Source of the DNA: Bacillota bacterium
GTDB lineage: Bacteria > Bacillota > Clostridia > Lutisporales > Lutisporaceae
Length of the DNA stretch: 37,717 nucleotides
Assembly: GCA_029553855.1 (NCBI GenBank)
Contig: JAKPKE010000261.1
Location: 1-37,717, forward strand
Direction of reading: 5' to 3'
Of the stretch, positions 15,856 to 23,992 are shown in pieces (positions within the stretch are counted from its first letter, which is position 1; every line of letters begins with the position of its first letter). A model generated the notes under the pieces. That model was given only the letters and a program-made list of their open reading frames with translations, searched no databases and was not told the origin of the DNA. Position numbers and translations under genes: made by a program.

Positions 15856-16812
15856 ATGAAAAAGATTCTAATTACCGGAGCCCTGGGACAGATTGGTACC
15901 GAGCTTACTGCATACCTTAGGGAGAAATATGGCAGTGGTAATGTAATCGCAAGCAACAGAAGAAAGCGCGGGGACGAAAGCTTCTTTGAGGCAGGGCCTT
16001 TTGAGCTGCTTAATGTATTGGATGCAAAAGAGATAGCAGGGATATGTAAAAAATATAGCATAAATCAGATTGTCCATCTGGCAGCCATCCTTTCGGCAAA
16101 TGCTGAAAATGATCCTCAAACTGCATATGACATCAATATGAACGGAACCTACAATGTTCTTGAAGTTGCACGGGAGTTGGGGATAGCGGTATTCACGCCC
16201 AGCTCAATAGCAGCTTTTGGAGCCAGCACCCCACCGGACAATACTCCTCAGGATACGATACAGAGACCGTCCACAATGTATGGAGTGACCAAGGTTGCGG
16301 GAGAACTACTTTGCGATTATTATTTCAAAAGATACGGAGTGGATACAAGAGGAGTGAGATTCCCCGGCATAATTTCTTATGTGGCTCTGCCGGGCGGCGG
16401 TACCACAGACTATGCAGTACATATATACTATGAAGCATTGAAGAATAAGAAATATGCATCCTTTATCAAGGCAGGAACATATATGGATATGATGTACATG
16501 CCTGATGCGCTGAAGGCGATATATGATCTCATGGAGGCAAATCCGGATAAGCTTAAGCACAGGAATGCATTTAATGTAACTGCAATGAGCTTTGAACCTG
16601 AAATGCTGGCTTCCGAAATAAAGAAATACATTCCTGAATTTCAGCTGACTTATGATGTTGATCCTGTAAGACAGGCAATTGCAGACAGCTGGCCCAACTC
16701 CCTGGACGACAGCGCCGCAAGGAAGGAATGGGGATGGAAGCCTAAGTATGATATGGCATTAATGACAAAAGATATGCTGGATAAACTAACTGTGAAACTA
16801 AACATTAAATAG
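15856..16812 (+). CDS. L-threonine 3-dehydrogenase (SDR/epimerase type)
   Basis: A 318-residue NAD-dependent short-chain enzyme. It starts with the Rossmann motif ITGALGQIGTEL, followed by VHLAAILSANAENDP, the catalytic region PSSIAAFG and the pair YGVTK (catalytic Tyr and Lys). Members of this branch oxidise threonine to 2-amino-3-oxobutyrate. The very next gene encodes the ligase that consumes this product, which makes threonine dehydrogenase much more likely than a sugar epimerase. GGGAGG precedes the ATG. A dyad overlaps the promoter. Confidence 0.9.
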   Translation: MKKILITGALGQIGTELTAYLREKYGSGNVIASNRRKRGDESFFEAGPFELLNVLDAKEIAGICKKYSINQIVHLAAILSANAENDPQTAYDINMNGTYNVLEVARELGIAVFTPSSIAAFGASTPPDNTPQDTIQRPSTMYGVTKVAGELLCDYYFKRYGVDTRGVRFPGIISYVALPGGGTTDYAVHIYYEALKNKKYASFIKAGTYMDMMYMPDALKAIYDLMEANPDKLKHRNAFNVTAMSFEPEMLASEIKKYIPEFQLTYDVDPVRQAIADSWPNSLDDSAARKEWGWKPKYDMALMTKDMLDKLTVKLNIK

Positions 16813-16859
16813 TAATAATATTAAATACGGTGTATTACACCTGCGAGGAGGTAAATTAA

Positions 16860-18047
16860 ATGGGATTGCATGATCTGGATTTTATCACCAAAAGACTCGA
16901 TGAACTAAAGGAACAGGGTGTGTACAGGCAGCTTCCCGTGCTGCAAAGTCCATCAGGCCCGAGGAGTGTAATTAACGGAAAGGAAGTAATCAACCTTTCA
17001 TCCAATAATTATCTGGGCCTGGCTAATCACCCGAGGCTCAGGGAGGCAGGCAAGAAAGCCATTGACAAATGGGGCATGGGAGCCGGTGCCGTAAGAACTA
17101 TTATAGGCAATATGAGCATACATGAGGAATTGGAAGAAAAGCTGGCAAAGTTCAAGCATGTGGAGGCTGTTATTGTATTCCAGTCCGGTTTTACGGCTAA
17201 TGCGGGAGCTATTCCAGGAATAGTTGATAAAGGTGATGTAATAATAAGCGATGAACTGAACCATGCTTCCATTATAGATGGCTGCAGGCTCAGCAAAGCC
17301 GACGTAGTAAGATATAAGCACAGCGACATGGAAGACCTGGAGAGAGTTATTAATGAAGTAAAGGATAACTACAGCACAAAGCTTATTATCACAGACGGAG
17401 TTTTCAGCATGGACGGCGACATAGCAAAGCTCCCGGAAATTGTTGAGCTTGCCGAGAAATATGGCTGCCTTACCTATGTTGACGATGCACATTCCAGCGG
17501 GGTGCTTGGAAGCAGCGGTCAGGGTTCTGCCCACCATTTCGGACTGAGTGATAGAATCGATGTGCAGATAGGAACCCTTTCAAAGGCTATCGGTGTTGTC
17601 GGCGGATATGTAGCAGGCAGAAGGAACCTTATAGAATGGCTGAACCACAGGGGAAGACCATTCCTTTTCAGTACTGCGGCACCACCGGCGGTGGCAGCGG
17701 CTTGTATTGAAGCAATCAATATATTGTCTGAAAGCACAGAGCTTACTGATAAAATGTGGGACAACGCGAATTACTTCAAGAAAAAGCTCAATGAGTTAGG
17801 CTTCAATACCGGGAAGAGCGAGACCCCGATTACACCTGTAATAGCAGGGGATGACAGAAAAGCCGTGGAATTGAGCAGGAGACTTTTTGAAGAAGGGGTA
17901 TTTGCACAGAGTATAGTATTTCCAACGGTTGCCAAAGGCGCGGCAAGGGTAAGGACAATAGTTACAGCCGCTCATACAAAAGAGGACTTGGACGAAGCTG
18001 CATCAGCCTTCGCAAAGGTTGGAAGAGAGATAGGATTGATTAAATAA
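16860..18047 (+). CDS. kbl: 2-amino-3-oxobutyrate CoA ligase (glycine C-acetyltransferase)
   Basis: A 395-residue PLP enzyme of the alpha-oxoamine synthase family with normal length. [16 protein letters not shown] near the start, [16 protein letters not shown] with the PLP lysine, and [11 protein letters not shown] are diagnostic. It cleaves 2-amino-3-oxobutyrate with CoA into glycine and acetyl-CoA in the cytoplasm. It lies 47 bases after the threonine dehydrogenase with its own strong GAGGAGGT, so the two form the threonine-to-glycine operon. 8-amino-7-oxononanoate synthase is the main alternative; the gene neighbour argues against it. Confidence 0.92.
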   Translation: MGLHDLDFITKRLDELKEQGVYRQLPVLQSPSGPRSVINGKEVINLSSNNYLGLANHPRLREAGKKAIDKWGMGAGAVRTIIGNMSIHEELEEKLAKFKHVEAVIVFQSGFTANAGAIPGIVDKGDVIISDELNHASIIDGCRLSKADVVRYKHSDMEDLERVINEVKDNYSTKLIITDGVFSMDGDIAKLPEIVELAEKYGCLTYVDDAHSSGVLGSSGQGSAHHFGLSDRIDVQIGTLSKAIGVVGGYVAGRRNLIEWLNHRGRPFLFSTAAPPAVAAACIEAINILSESTELTDKMWDNANYFKKKLNELGFNTGKSETPITPVIAGDDRKAVELSRRLFEEGVFAQSIVFPTVAKGAARVRTIVTAAHTKEDLDEAASAFAKVGREIGLIK

Positions 18048-18072
18048 AAAGGCGGCTTTGCCGCTTTTTTAT
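18046..18072 (+). terminator. Terminator after kbl
   Basis: GCGGC-TTT-GCCGC is flanked by A-run and T-run (TTTTTT), a classic intrinsic terminator. Confidence 0.85.
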
Positions 18073-18188
18073 TTAACCGAATATTGGGTACAGGTGCAAC
18101 TTTTGGCAGAAGCAAAACGTCCATAAAAGTGATATAATGGGACAAATGGGTATTTTGTATCAATAATTCACCTTTGGGGGGCGTGCAT

Positions 18189-19895
18189 GTGAAAAAATAT
18201 ATACTTGTCATGGCAGCAGCTTTTGCAGTTGCATTGGCAGCGGGACTTCTTATTTTTCCACAACTTTGGACAACCATTCAATACACTCCGGATAAAGTGC
18301 ATCTTGTAATTGAAGATGGCATCGCAGAGGATGAAGATTCGCCGATTATGGAAAACGGTCAGCTGCTGTTCCCTATTGATACAATAAAAAAGTTTGTCGA
18401 TCCAAATGTGCATTGGGATGAAGAAGCAGGCAAGGTTGTTTTTACTACAAGGGACAAGGTGCTTATTATGAAGACGGGAAAGCTTACCGCAATGGTAAAT
18501 GCCCGCCCAGTTGACCTTAATATTCCCGTAAGACTCGTGAACAATAAACCTTATATACCCATACAGATGCTTGATTCCATGTTTGGGATAGAACTTCAGT
18601 GGATTGAACATAACAATGTGGCTATACTTGATTATGTAAAAAATACTGTAAAGATTGCAGTGGCTCAGAAAAACAACAGACTGGTAAGAATGAAACCTTC
18701 CCTATGGTCCCCTGCTGTCAGGAAGAACATTGATAAAGGAGAAACACTCAGAGTTTTTGGGGAGTACGGGAAATGGTACAAGGTAAGAAGCAGGGAGGGG
18801 TTTATCGGATATATAGAGAAGAAGCATGTCAAGACTGATATTATAGCTTCGGGGGCGGAAGCGGTCAAACCATCATATGTGGGCGCACCTTGGAAGCCGA
18901 AGCAAGGCAAGATAAACATGACATGGGAATATGTAGGAAATAAGAATCCTGATACTTCAAAACTTAAAGGGATAAGCGGGCTCGACGTGGTATCTCCTAC
19001 CTGGTTTAACATAACGGATAAGAAGGGAAATGTAGTAAATAAAGCCGATATCGGATATGTTAAATGGGCTCACAAGAATGGTTATAAGGTTTGGGGCCTG
19101 GTGGGAAACGGATCTGATCCGGATATTACCAATGGTTTTCTTAATAATACCGATATCCGGGAAAAAATATATCAGCAGCTGCTTATATATGCGGAGCTTT
19201 ATGAACTTGATGGAATCAATATTGATTTTGAAAACATATACCTTAAGGACAGGGGTATGCTTACTCAGTTTATGAGGGAGCTGACGCCTTTATTAAAAGA
19301 GCAGGGCCTTGTGGTTTCCATGGATGTTACCTTCAGATCCTCAAGCGAAAACTGGTCCATGTGCTATGACAGAAAAGCCTTATCCGAAATAGTGGACTAT
19401 ATTGCCGTCATGGCCTACGATCAGCATTGGGCATCAAGCCCCGAGGCGGGTTCGGTTGCAGAGATGGGCTGGGTTGAAAACGGCATCAAAAGGATACTTG
19501 AGGAGGTGCCTAATGATAAGGTACTTTTGGGGCTTCCTTTCTATACGAGAGTATGGAAGGAAGAGTTGGTAGACGGCAGGATTAAAGTGTCTTCCACCGC
19601 CGTGTCCATGGGTTCAGTAGAAAAAATACTTTCGGAGAAAAAGCCCGAGATCATATGGAAAGAAGAAAGCGGGCAGCATTATGTCGAGTACAAGGAGGGC
19701 AGGAACACCACATATAAAATATGGATAGAAGATGATAAGTCAATAAACCTCAAATCTTCGCTGGTTCACAAATATGATCTTGCAGGAGCCGCTTCCTGGA
19801 GAAGGGGCTTTGAATCAGACAGCATATGGGTTGTGCTTCAGGACAATTTAAAGGTGAAGCAGAATTATGCTCAATGGGCCGGCGCCAATTCCTGA
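18189..19895 (+). CDS. Secreted or membrane-anchored GH18 glycosidase
   Basis: A 568-residue exported protein. Residues 1-25 are a signal or anchor. About 35-150 resemble a copper-amine-oxidase N-terminal-type domain (FPIDTIKKFVDPNVHWD), about 155-220 an SH3-like domain (GEYGKWYKVRSREGFIGYIEKKHV), and about 240-560 a glycoside hydrolase family 18 barrel. LDGINIDFENI carries the DxxDxDxE active site, with Glu as acid catalyst. Relatives include spore cortex and cell-wall hydrolases (YaaH/SleL group), so peptidoglycan is the likely substrate (inference). GTG 18189 is chosen because GGGGGG lies seven bases before it; a TTG at 18174 lies in that ribosome site. TATAAT is present at 18133-18138. 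Confidence 0.87.
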   Translation: MKKYILVMAAAFAVALAAGLLIFPQLWTTIQYTPDKVHLVIEDGIAEDEDSPIMENGQLLFPIDTIKKFVDPNVHWDEEAGKVVFTTRDKVLIMKTGKLTAMVNARPVDLNIPVRLVNNKPYIPIQMLDSMFGIELQWIEHNNVAILDYVKNTVKIAVAQKNNRLVRMKPSLWSPAVRKNIDKGETLRVFGEYGKWYKVRSREGFIGYIEKKHVKTDIIASGAEAVKPSYVGAPWKPKQGKINMTWEYVGNKNPDTSKLKGISGLDVVSPTWFNITDKKGNVVNKADIGYVKWAHKNGYKVWGLVGNGSDPDITNGFLNNTDIREKIYQQLLIYAELYELDGINIDFENIYLKDRGMLTQFMRELTPLLKEQGLVVSMDVTFRSSSENWSMCYDRKALSEIVDYIAVMAYDQHWASSPEAGSVAEMGWVENGIKRILEEVPNDKVLLGLPFYTRVWKEELVDGRIKVSSTAVSMGSVEKILSEKKPEIIWKEESGQHYVEYKEGRNTTYKIWIEDDKSINLKSSLVHKYDLAGAASWRRGFESDSIWVVLQDNLKVKQNYAQWAGANS

Positions 19896-19910
19896 ATATT
19901 GTTCCACACG

Positions 19911-19939
19911 CCTGCCTGTAGTAAATACAGGCAGGTTTT
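19911..19939 (+). terminator. Terminator after the GH18 gene
   Basis: CCTGCCTGTA (19911-19920) and TACAGGCAGG (19926-19935) form a perfect 10-bp stem with loop GTAAA, followed by TTTTG. Confidence 0.8.
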
Positions 19940-19978
19940 GATATTATTAAGGTATAATAATTGCAAAGGCTGATGAGA

Positions 19979-22345
19979 ATGGCTGCAGAAAAAGAAATAA
20001 GAATATCGGTAAGGGATCTGGTAGAATACGTTTATTGCTCAGGGGATCTGGATTCGCGGTTTGTCGGAATGGGCAAAGCAATTGAAGGGGTCAGACTGCA
20101 TCAAAAAATACAGGAACTGAGAAAGAAAGAAGCATCTGCAAAGGGTGAAAACTATCTGAAAGAGGTATTTATCACCAAAAAGATCAGTTATGGAGATTTT
20201 TGCTTTATAGTATCCGGAAGGCTTGATGGACTTATAGAAAACAGCAAGGGTATTACTGTTGAGGAAATCAAGACCACAACGAAACCGTTGGGAAGCATAG
20301 ATGAAGATACTTATGACGTCCACTGGGCCCAGGTAAAATGCTATGCGTACATATATCTTGCAGAGCGCGAAGCTGATACTGTCGATATTCAACTGACTTA
20401 CTACAATGCAGATAGTGCGGAGCAGAAGATGTTTATCAGGTCTTTTGGTATTGAAGAGCTTGAGAAGCATTTTACAGAGGTTTTGGGGAAGTATAATGAT
20501 TGGGCTTATGCAATTTATGAATGGAATGAATTGAGAAATACTACTATTAAGAAAATGGAGTTTCCATACAAGGAATATCGTAAGAACCAAAGAAAGCTGG
20601 CGGTTGCAGTATATAGAACCGTAATTGCCTCCGGAAGGATTTTTATACAGGCTCCTACAGGGACGGGCAAGACAATTTCAGCGCTGTTTCCTGCAATTAA
20701 GGCGTTGGGAGAAGGTAATGCAGACAAAATATTCTATCTTACCGCAAAAACTATAACGAGACAGGTTGCCCTGGATGCTATCTACAGGATGTGGGATAAG
20801 GGACTTCGTATTAAGGCCATTGTTCTGACAGCCAAGGATAAAATATGCTTCAAGGAGGAAACAAACTGCAATCCCGAGTATTGCGAATATGCAAAGGGTT
20901 ATTTTGATAAAGTGAATTCCGTAATGGCGGAGGTTTTTGAAAACGAGGGAATAATAACAAGAGAGGTAGTGGAGGGTTATGCAAGAAGGCATTCTATATG
21001 CCCTTTTGAGCTTTCCTTGGATTTATCTTACTGGATGGATTGTATAATATGCGATTATAATTACGTTTTTGACCCAAGGGCAAGTCTGAAGAGGTTTTTT
21101 TCAGACGGAGAATGCAATTATGTGCTTCTTGTGGACGAAGCCCATAATCTTGCAGACCGTGCCAGAGAAATGTTTTCGGCAGAGCTGCATAAAAAGCCCT
21201 TTTTGGAGATAAAAAGATTGATGAAGAATACTGCACCTGCCTTATCAAAAACTGCGGGCAGAATCAACTCTATATTTCTGACTTTAAAAAAGAAGGGCGT
21301 GGACATGAGCTTTTGTGTAGCAAGAGAAGAGCTGAAGGAGATTTATCCTTCCCTTAGAGCCTTTATTAACACAGGAGAGGAATGGCTGGGTTTAAATCAT
21401 GAGGATCACAGGTACCGCGAGATACTGCAACTTTACTTTGAAGCGGTTTCTTTCCTGAGAATTTATGAAATATTTGATGAAAGATATTCGGCATATATTG
21501 AGCTGTCAGGAAGTGATGTGAGGCTGAAGCTCTTCTGCCTTGACCCATCCATGCTTCTCGGGGAAATAACGGGAAAAGTAAAGGCTTCTGTATTCTACTC
21601 TGCTACTTTGGCACCGCTCCGCTATTATAGAGATATTTTAGGGGGCAGCGCAGAGGACTGCAGCATTGGGTTAGGATCTCCCTTCAAGGAGTCAAATCTC
21701 AGTGTAACAATTGCCCAAAATGTGTCAACCAAATACTTGGATAGGGAGAACAGCTTCACATATATCGCAGACTATATATATACGGTAATAAACAGCAGGA
21801 AGGGGAATTATCTTATATTCTTTCCTTCTTATAAATATATGAATGATGTGCATGCACTATTTAATGAAAAGTACACCGGAATTGAAACAATTCTTCAGAA
21901 GCCTTCAATGGGGGAAGGAGAAAAAGAAGCCTTTCTTCAATGTTTCAGCAGGGATTGTGAAAAGGGCTTGCTTGGCTTTGCGGTGATGGGAGGTATGTTT
22001 TCCGAGGGAATAGATCTTACAGGTGACAGACTTATAGGAGCAGTTATTGTCGGAGTAGGACTCCCCCAGGTCTGTTTTGAGCGGGATTTAATAATGGATT
22101 TTTTTAAGGGCAGGAACGGCAGAGGCTTTGAATATGCATATATGTACCCCGGAATGAATAAGGTCATGCAGGCGGCGGGAAGGGTTATCAGATCAGAATC
22201 GGACCGCGGTGTAGTGCTGCTTATTGATGAAAGGTTTGCCGGCAGCCGCTATACCGGTATTTTCCCCAGGGAATGGATGTATTACAGCAAGGTGAAGAGT
22301 CCCGGGGAACTTGTACGAATATTGAAGAAATTTTGGAGTCAATAA
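19979..22345 (+). CDS. PD-(D/E)XK nuclease fused to XPD/DinG-type iron-sulfur helicase
   Basis: A 788-residue fusion. Residues about 1-190 form a RecB/Cas4-like nuclease domain: GRLDG with Asp83, EIK with Glu96 and Lys98, then AQVKCYAY. From about 205 a Rad3/XPD/DinG helicase follows: APTGTGKT at 225-232 (Walker A), DEAH at 386-389, and a C-terminal QAAGRVIRSESDRG (motif VI). Cys290, Cys297, Cys302 and Cys341 lie where the iron-sulfur cluster of XPD-type helicases sits. Probably a 5'-3' DNA helicase-nuclease in repair. ATG 19979 is chosen because a TATAAT at 19953-19958 lies almost on top of the earlier TTG (19961); ATG 19973 is also possible. Confidence 0.87.
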   Translation: MAAEKEIRISVRDLVEYVYCSGDLDSRFVGMGKAIEGVRLHQKIQELRKKEASAKGENYLKEVFITKKISYGDFCFIVSGRLDGLIENSKGITVEEIKTTTKPLGSIDEDTYDVHWAQVKCYAYIYLAEREADTVDIQLTYYNADSAEQKMFIRSFGIEELEKHFTEVLGKYNDWAYAIYEWNELRNTTIKKMEFPYKEYRKNQRKLAVAVYRTVIASGRIFIQAPTGTGKTISALFPAIKALGEGNADKIFYLTAKTITRQVALDAIYRMWDKGLRIKAIVLTAKDKICFKEETNCNPEYCEYAKGYFDKVNSVMAEVFENEGIITREVVEGYARRHSICPFELSLDLSYWMDCIICDYNYVFDPRASLKRFFSDGECNYVLLVDEAHNLADRAREMFSAELHKKPFLEIKRLMKNTAPALSKTAGRINSIFLTLKKKGVDMSFCVAREELKEIYPSLRAFINTGEEWLGLNHEDHRYREILQLYFEAVSFLRIYEIFDERYSAYIELSGSDVRLKLFCLDPSMLLGEITGKVKASVFYSATLAPLRYYRDILGGSAEDCSIGLGSPFKESNLSVTIAQNVSTKYLDRENSFTYIADYIYTVINSRKGNYLIFFPSYKYMNDVHALFNEKYTGIETILQKPSMGEGEKEAFLQCFSRDCEKGLLGFAVMGGMFSEGIDLTGDRLIGAVIVGVGLPQVCFERDLIMDFFKGRNGRGFEYAYMYPGMNKVMQAAGRVIRSESDRGVVLLIDERFAGSRYTGIFPREWMYYSKVKSPGELVRILKKFWSQ

Positions 22346-22378
22346 ATGCAGAATGTGCAATAACGAACATATATGTGC

Positions 22379-22384
22379 TATAAT
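22379..22384 (+). promoter_or_regulatory. Extended -10 promoter before the structured leader
   Basis: TGCTATAAT gives an extended -10 (hexamer 22379-22384). No strong -35 is seen. A transcript from here would carry both palindromes at 22406-22572 as its leader. A second TATAAT at 22574-22579 is so close to the ribosome site that it is less likely to be used. Confidence 0.45.
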
Positions 22385-22405
22385 ACTTTTGTCCGACACC
22401 GTAAT

Positions 22406-22459
22406 AATATATTTCGCACTAAACATTTTACATAAAGTTTAGTTAGTGCGAAATATATT
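22406..22459. repeat. Perfect 17-bp palindrome
   Basis: AATATATTTCGCACTAA (22406-22422) and its exact reverse complement (22443-22459) flank a 20-base spacer. A competing pairing, CTAAAC with GTTTAG, exists inside. No T-run follows, so it is not an ordinary terminator. Confidence 0.75.
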
Positions 22460-22469
22460 CCACGATTAC

Positions 22470-22572
22470 ATAACGCATAAAATTCTTGCATTGTGCTAAG
22501 CAAACAGCCCTGCGGAGCTGGTTCGACCCATTTTGTTTGCGAAAACAGAATGTAAAAGAATTTTCGCGTTAT
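22470..22572 (+). ncRNA. Candidate structured RNA or palindromic element
   Basis: A 103-base stretch folds into one long interrupted stem: ATAACGC (22470-22476) with GCGTTAT (22566-22572), AAAATTCTT (22479-22487) with AAGAATTTT (22556-22564), CATT with AATG, and GCAAACA (22500-22506) with TGTTTGC (22534-22540). It is capped by CAGC/GCTG and a single-stranded GGTTCGACCC segment. It ends 25 bases before the acetyltransferase ATG. It may be a regulatory leader, a small RNA or a mobile palindromic repeat. Confidence 0.5.
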
Positions 22573-22597
22573 CTATAATATTAGGGAGTAATTTTTT

Positions 22598-23518
22598 ATG
22601 AGCGCGATTTCAGTAGAAAACATGAAAAGCTTCTCTGACGACATATCAGATTTGTATACTCATTTTTTTAGGAACTATCCTTTTTTAAAGCCTTTCCTTA
22701 TGAACATTTTCTTATTCAGCTCCAGTAACTTCGGTATCATTATTAAGGAAAAAGACAGGGTGGCAGGCAGTTTTTCCATATACCACAGTACGGAAGGAAG
22801 TATTGTCAGGGAAGGGATAAAAGATGGAATCAATCTGAAGATCACACTTAACAGAAAGCATTATGAGGATATGATGCAGAACAAGAGGGAGTATATGCAG
22901 AAGCCATATAAACTGCTTAAATTTTTTCCTGCCTTCTTAAAAGCTGTTTCAGTTGAGGACAAAGATCTGGCCGAATATGCGCTAAAAGGCAATAAAGTTA
23001 CTTTAAGGCCCGGGTCGGACAGTGACATATATTATTTACTAAGGTGGTACAATGATGATGAATTAAATAGGCTTGCAGGCTGGACCGGCGCCAAGGTGAC
23101 CTCCGACAAAATAAATTACAATATTGCCAGAAGCTTTGGATGCGATCCTATGAACCTGATGATAGACAATAAAGAGGGAATTCCGATAGGAACGATACAG
23201 CTCTATAATTTCAATGAGCAGGATAAAAGCTGCAAGCTTGGGATAAGGATAGGGGACAGGAACTATTGGGGCAAAGGTTATGGGGAGGACGCAGTCAATA
23301 CTCTCCTTGGTTATGCTTTTATGAAAATTGATATATACAGGGTAGAATTGAAGGTGTATGAATACAATGAGAGGGCGGTTAAATGCTACCTTAAATGCGG
23401 CTTTCGAAATGAGGGCAGAACAAGACAATCGGCCTACATTGACGGAAAATACCATGACGAAATAATAATGGGAATATTAAAGAGCGACTACATTATTTTG
23501 AAGGAAAACCATAAATAA
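22598..23518 (+). CDS. GNAT acetyltransferase with an extra N-terminal domain
   Basis: A 306-residue protein. Residues about 135-300 are a RimJ/RimL-type acetyltransferase: VTLRPGSDSDIYYLLRWYND, then GIRIGDRNYWGKGYGEDAV, whose GKGYG loop binds acetyl-CoA, and YEYNERAVKCYLKCGF. Residues 1-130 match nothing I recognise; they contain aromatic-rich text (FFRNYPFLKPFLMNIFLFSSSNFGIIIKEKDRVAGSF, read in parts) that could itself be a degenerate GNAT fold. Substrate unknown. GGGAG lies before ATG 22598, and the leader carries two large palindromes. Confidence 0.82.
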   Translation: MSAISVENMKSFSDDISDLYTHFFRNYPFLKPFLMNIFLFSSSNFGIIIKEKDRVAGSFSIYHSTEGSIVREGIKDGINLKITLNRKHYEDMMQNKREYMQKPYKLLKFFPAFLKAVSVEDKDLAEYALKGNKVTLRPGSDSDIYYLLRWYNDDELNRLAGWTGAKVTSDKINYNIARSFGCDPMNLMIDNKEGIPIGTIQLYNFNEQDKSCKLGIRIGDRNYWGKGYGEDAVNTLLGYAFMKIDIYRVELKVYEYNERAVKCYLKCGFRNEGRTRQSAYIDGKYHDEIIMGILKSDYIILKENHK

Positions 23519-23547
23519 TAGGCTTGCTAATGACAAGCCTATTATTT
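23514..23547. terminator. Shared terminator of converging genes
   Basis: AATAATAGGCTTG pairs with CAAGCCTATTATT around a 7-base loop. It ends the acetyltransferase gene and covers the stop codon of the small gene on the other strand. Confidence 0.75.
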
Positions 23548-23718
23548 ATGACCCATGTCTTTCATATCCTGCACCATGTCTGATACCCTGATGTATGCAT
23601 TTCTCGCCGAACGTGAAATTCTCTTTCGTGTTTTTGAATGAAAAACAGGGATTAAGGCCATTCCTGCTAATGCGCCTACGGCTCCCCAAGTCATCATACT
23701 TCTGGAGGCTCTTTGCAT
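23542..23718 (-). CDS. Small 58-residue protein with one hydrophobic segment
   Basis: Read on the minus strand from ATG 23716-23718 to TAA 23542-23544. The product begins MQRASRSMMTWGAVGALAGM, has a hydrophobic helix at about residues 9-25, then a basic stretch (HSKTRKRISRSARN) and an acidic amphipathic tail (VSDMVQDMKDMGHK). The layout resembles YtxH-like small membrane proteins. AAGGAAG lies about ten bases before the ATG. A longer antisense frame over the same bases (23546-23761) has an unlikely composition and is not supported. Confidence 0.6.
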   Translation of the reverse strand: MQRASRSMMTWGAVGALAGMALIPVFHSKTRKRISRSARNAYIRVSDMVQDMKDMGHK

Positions 23719-23992
23719 AACGATAGCACTTCCTTTCAGGTTTTATGAAAGAGTGATACATTCCGCGCCAGTATTACAAATACTATATGGAATCGCAAAA
23801 TGTTTTATTGATGTTAAATGTGTTGTATTAATAGGTTGCTTTTTTTTGTTTTTATTAAACCATGAAAATAATAGTATTTTTCAAAGAAAGCAATTTTGAA
23901 GGATTTATTCATATTTATATAGAATATAAAGAATGCCGAAAAAAGCAGAAAGAAGTTGAACAAAGTAAAATCAAAATGCAAGGGTGAGCTTT
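23719..23992. other. Divergent A+T-rich intergenic region
   Basis: No gene is seen. It should hold the promoters of the small minus-strand gene and of the FtsA-like gene, but no convincing -35/-10 pair could be assigned. Confidence 0.4.

Noticed and set aside
16998-17537. A 179-codon open frame on the minus strand
   Set aside because: It is opposite kbl, whose PLP motifs are intact; the antisense product has no recognisable features.
23546-23761. A 71-codon minus-strand frame
   Set aside because: It overlaps the better-supported 58-residue gene in another frame, has no ribosome site and an unlikely composition.
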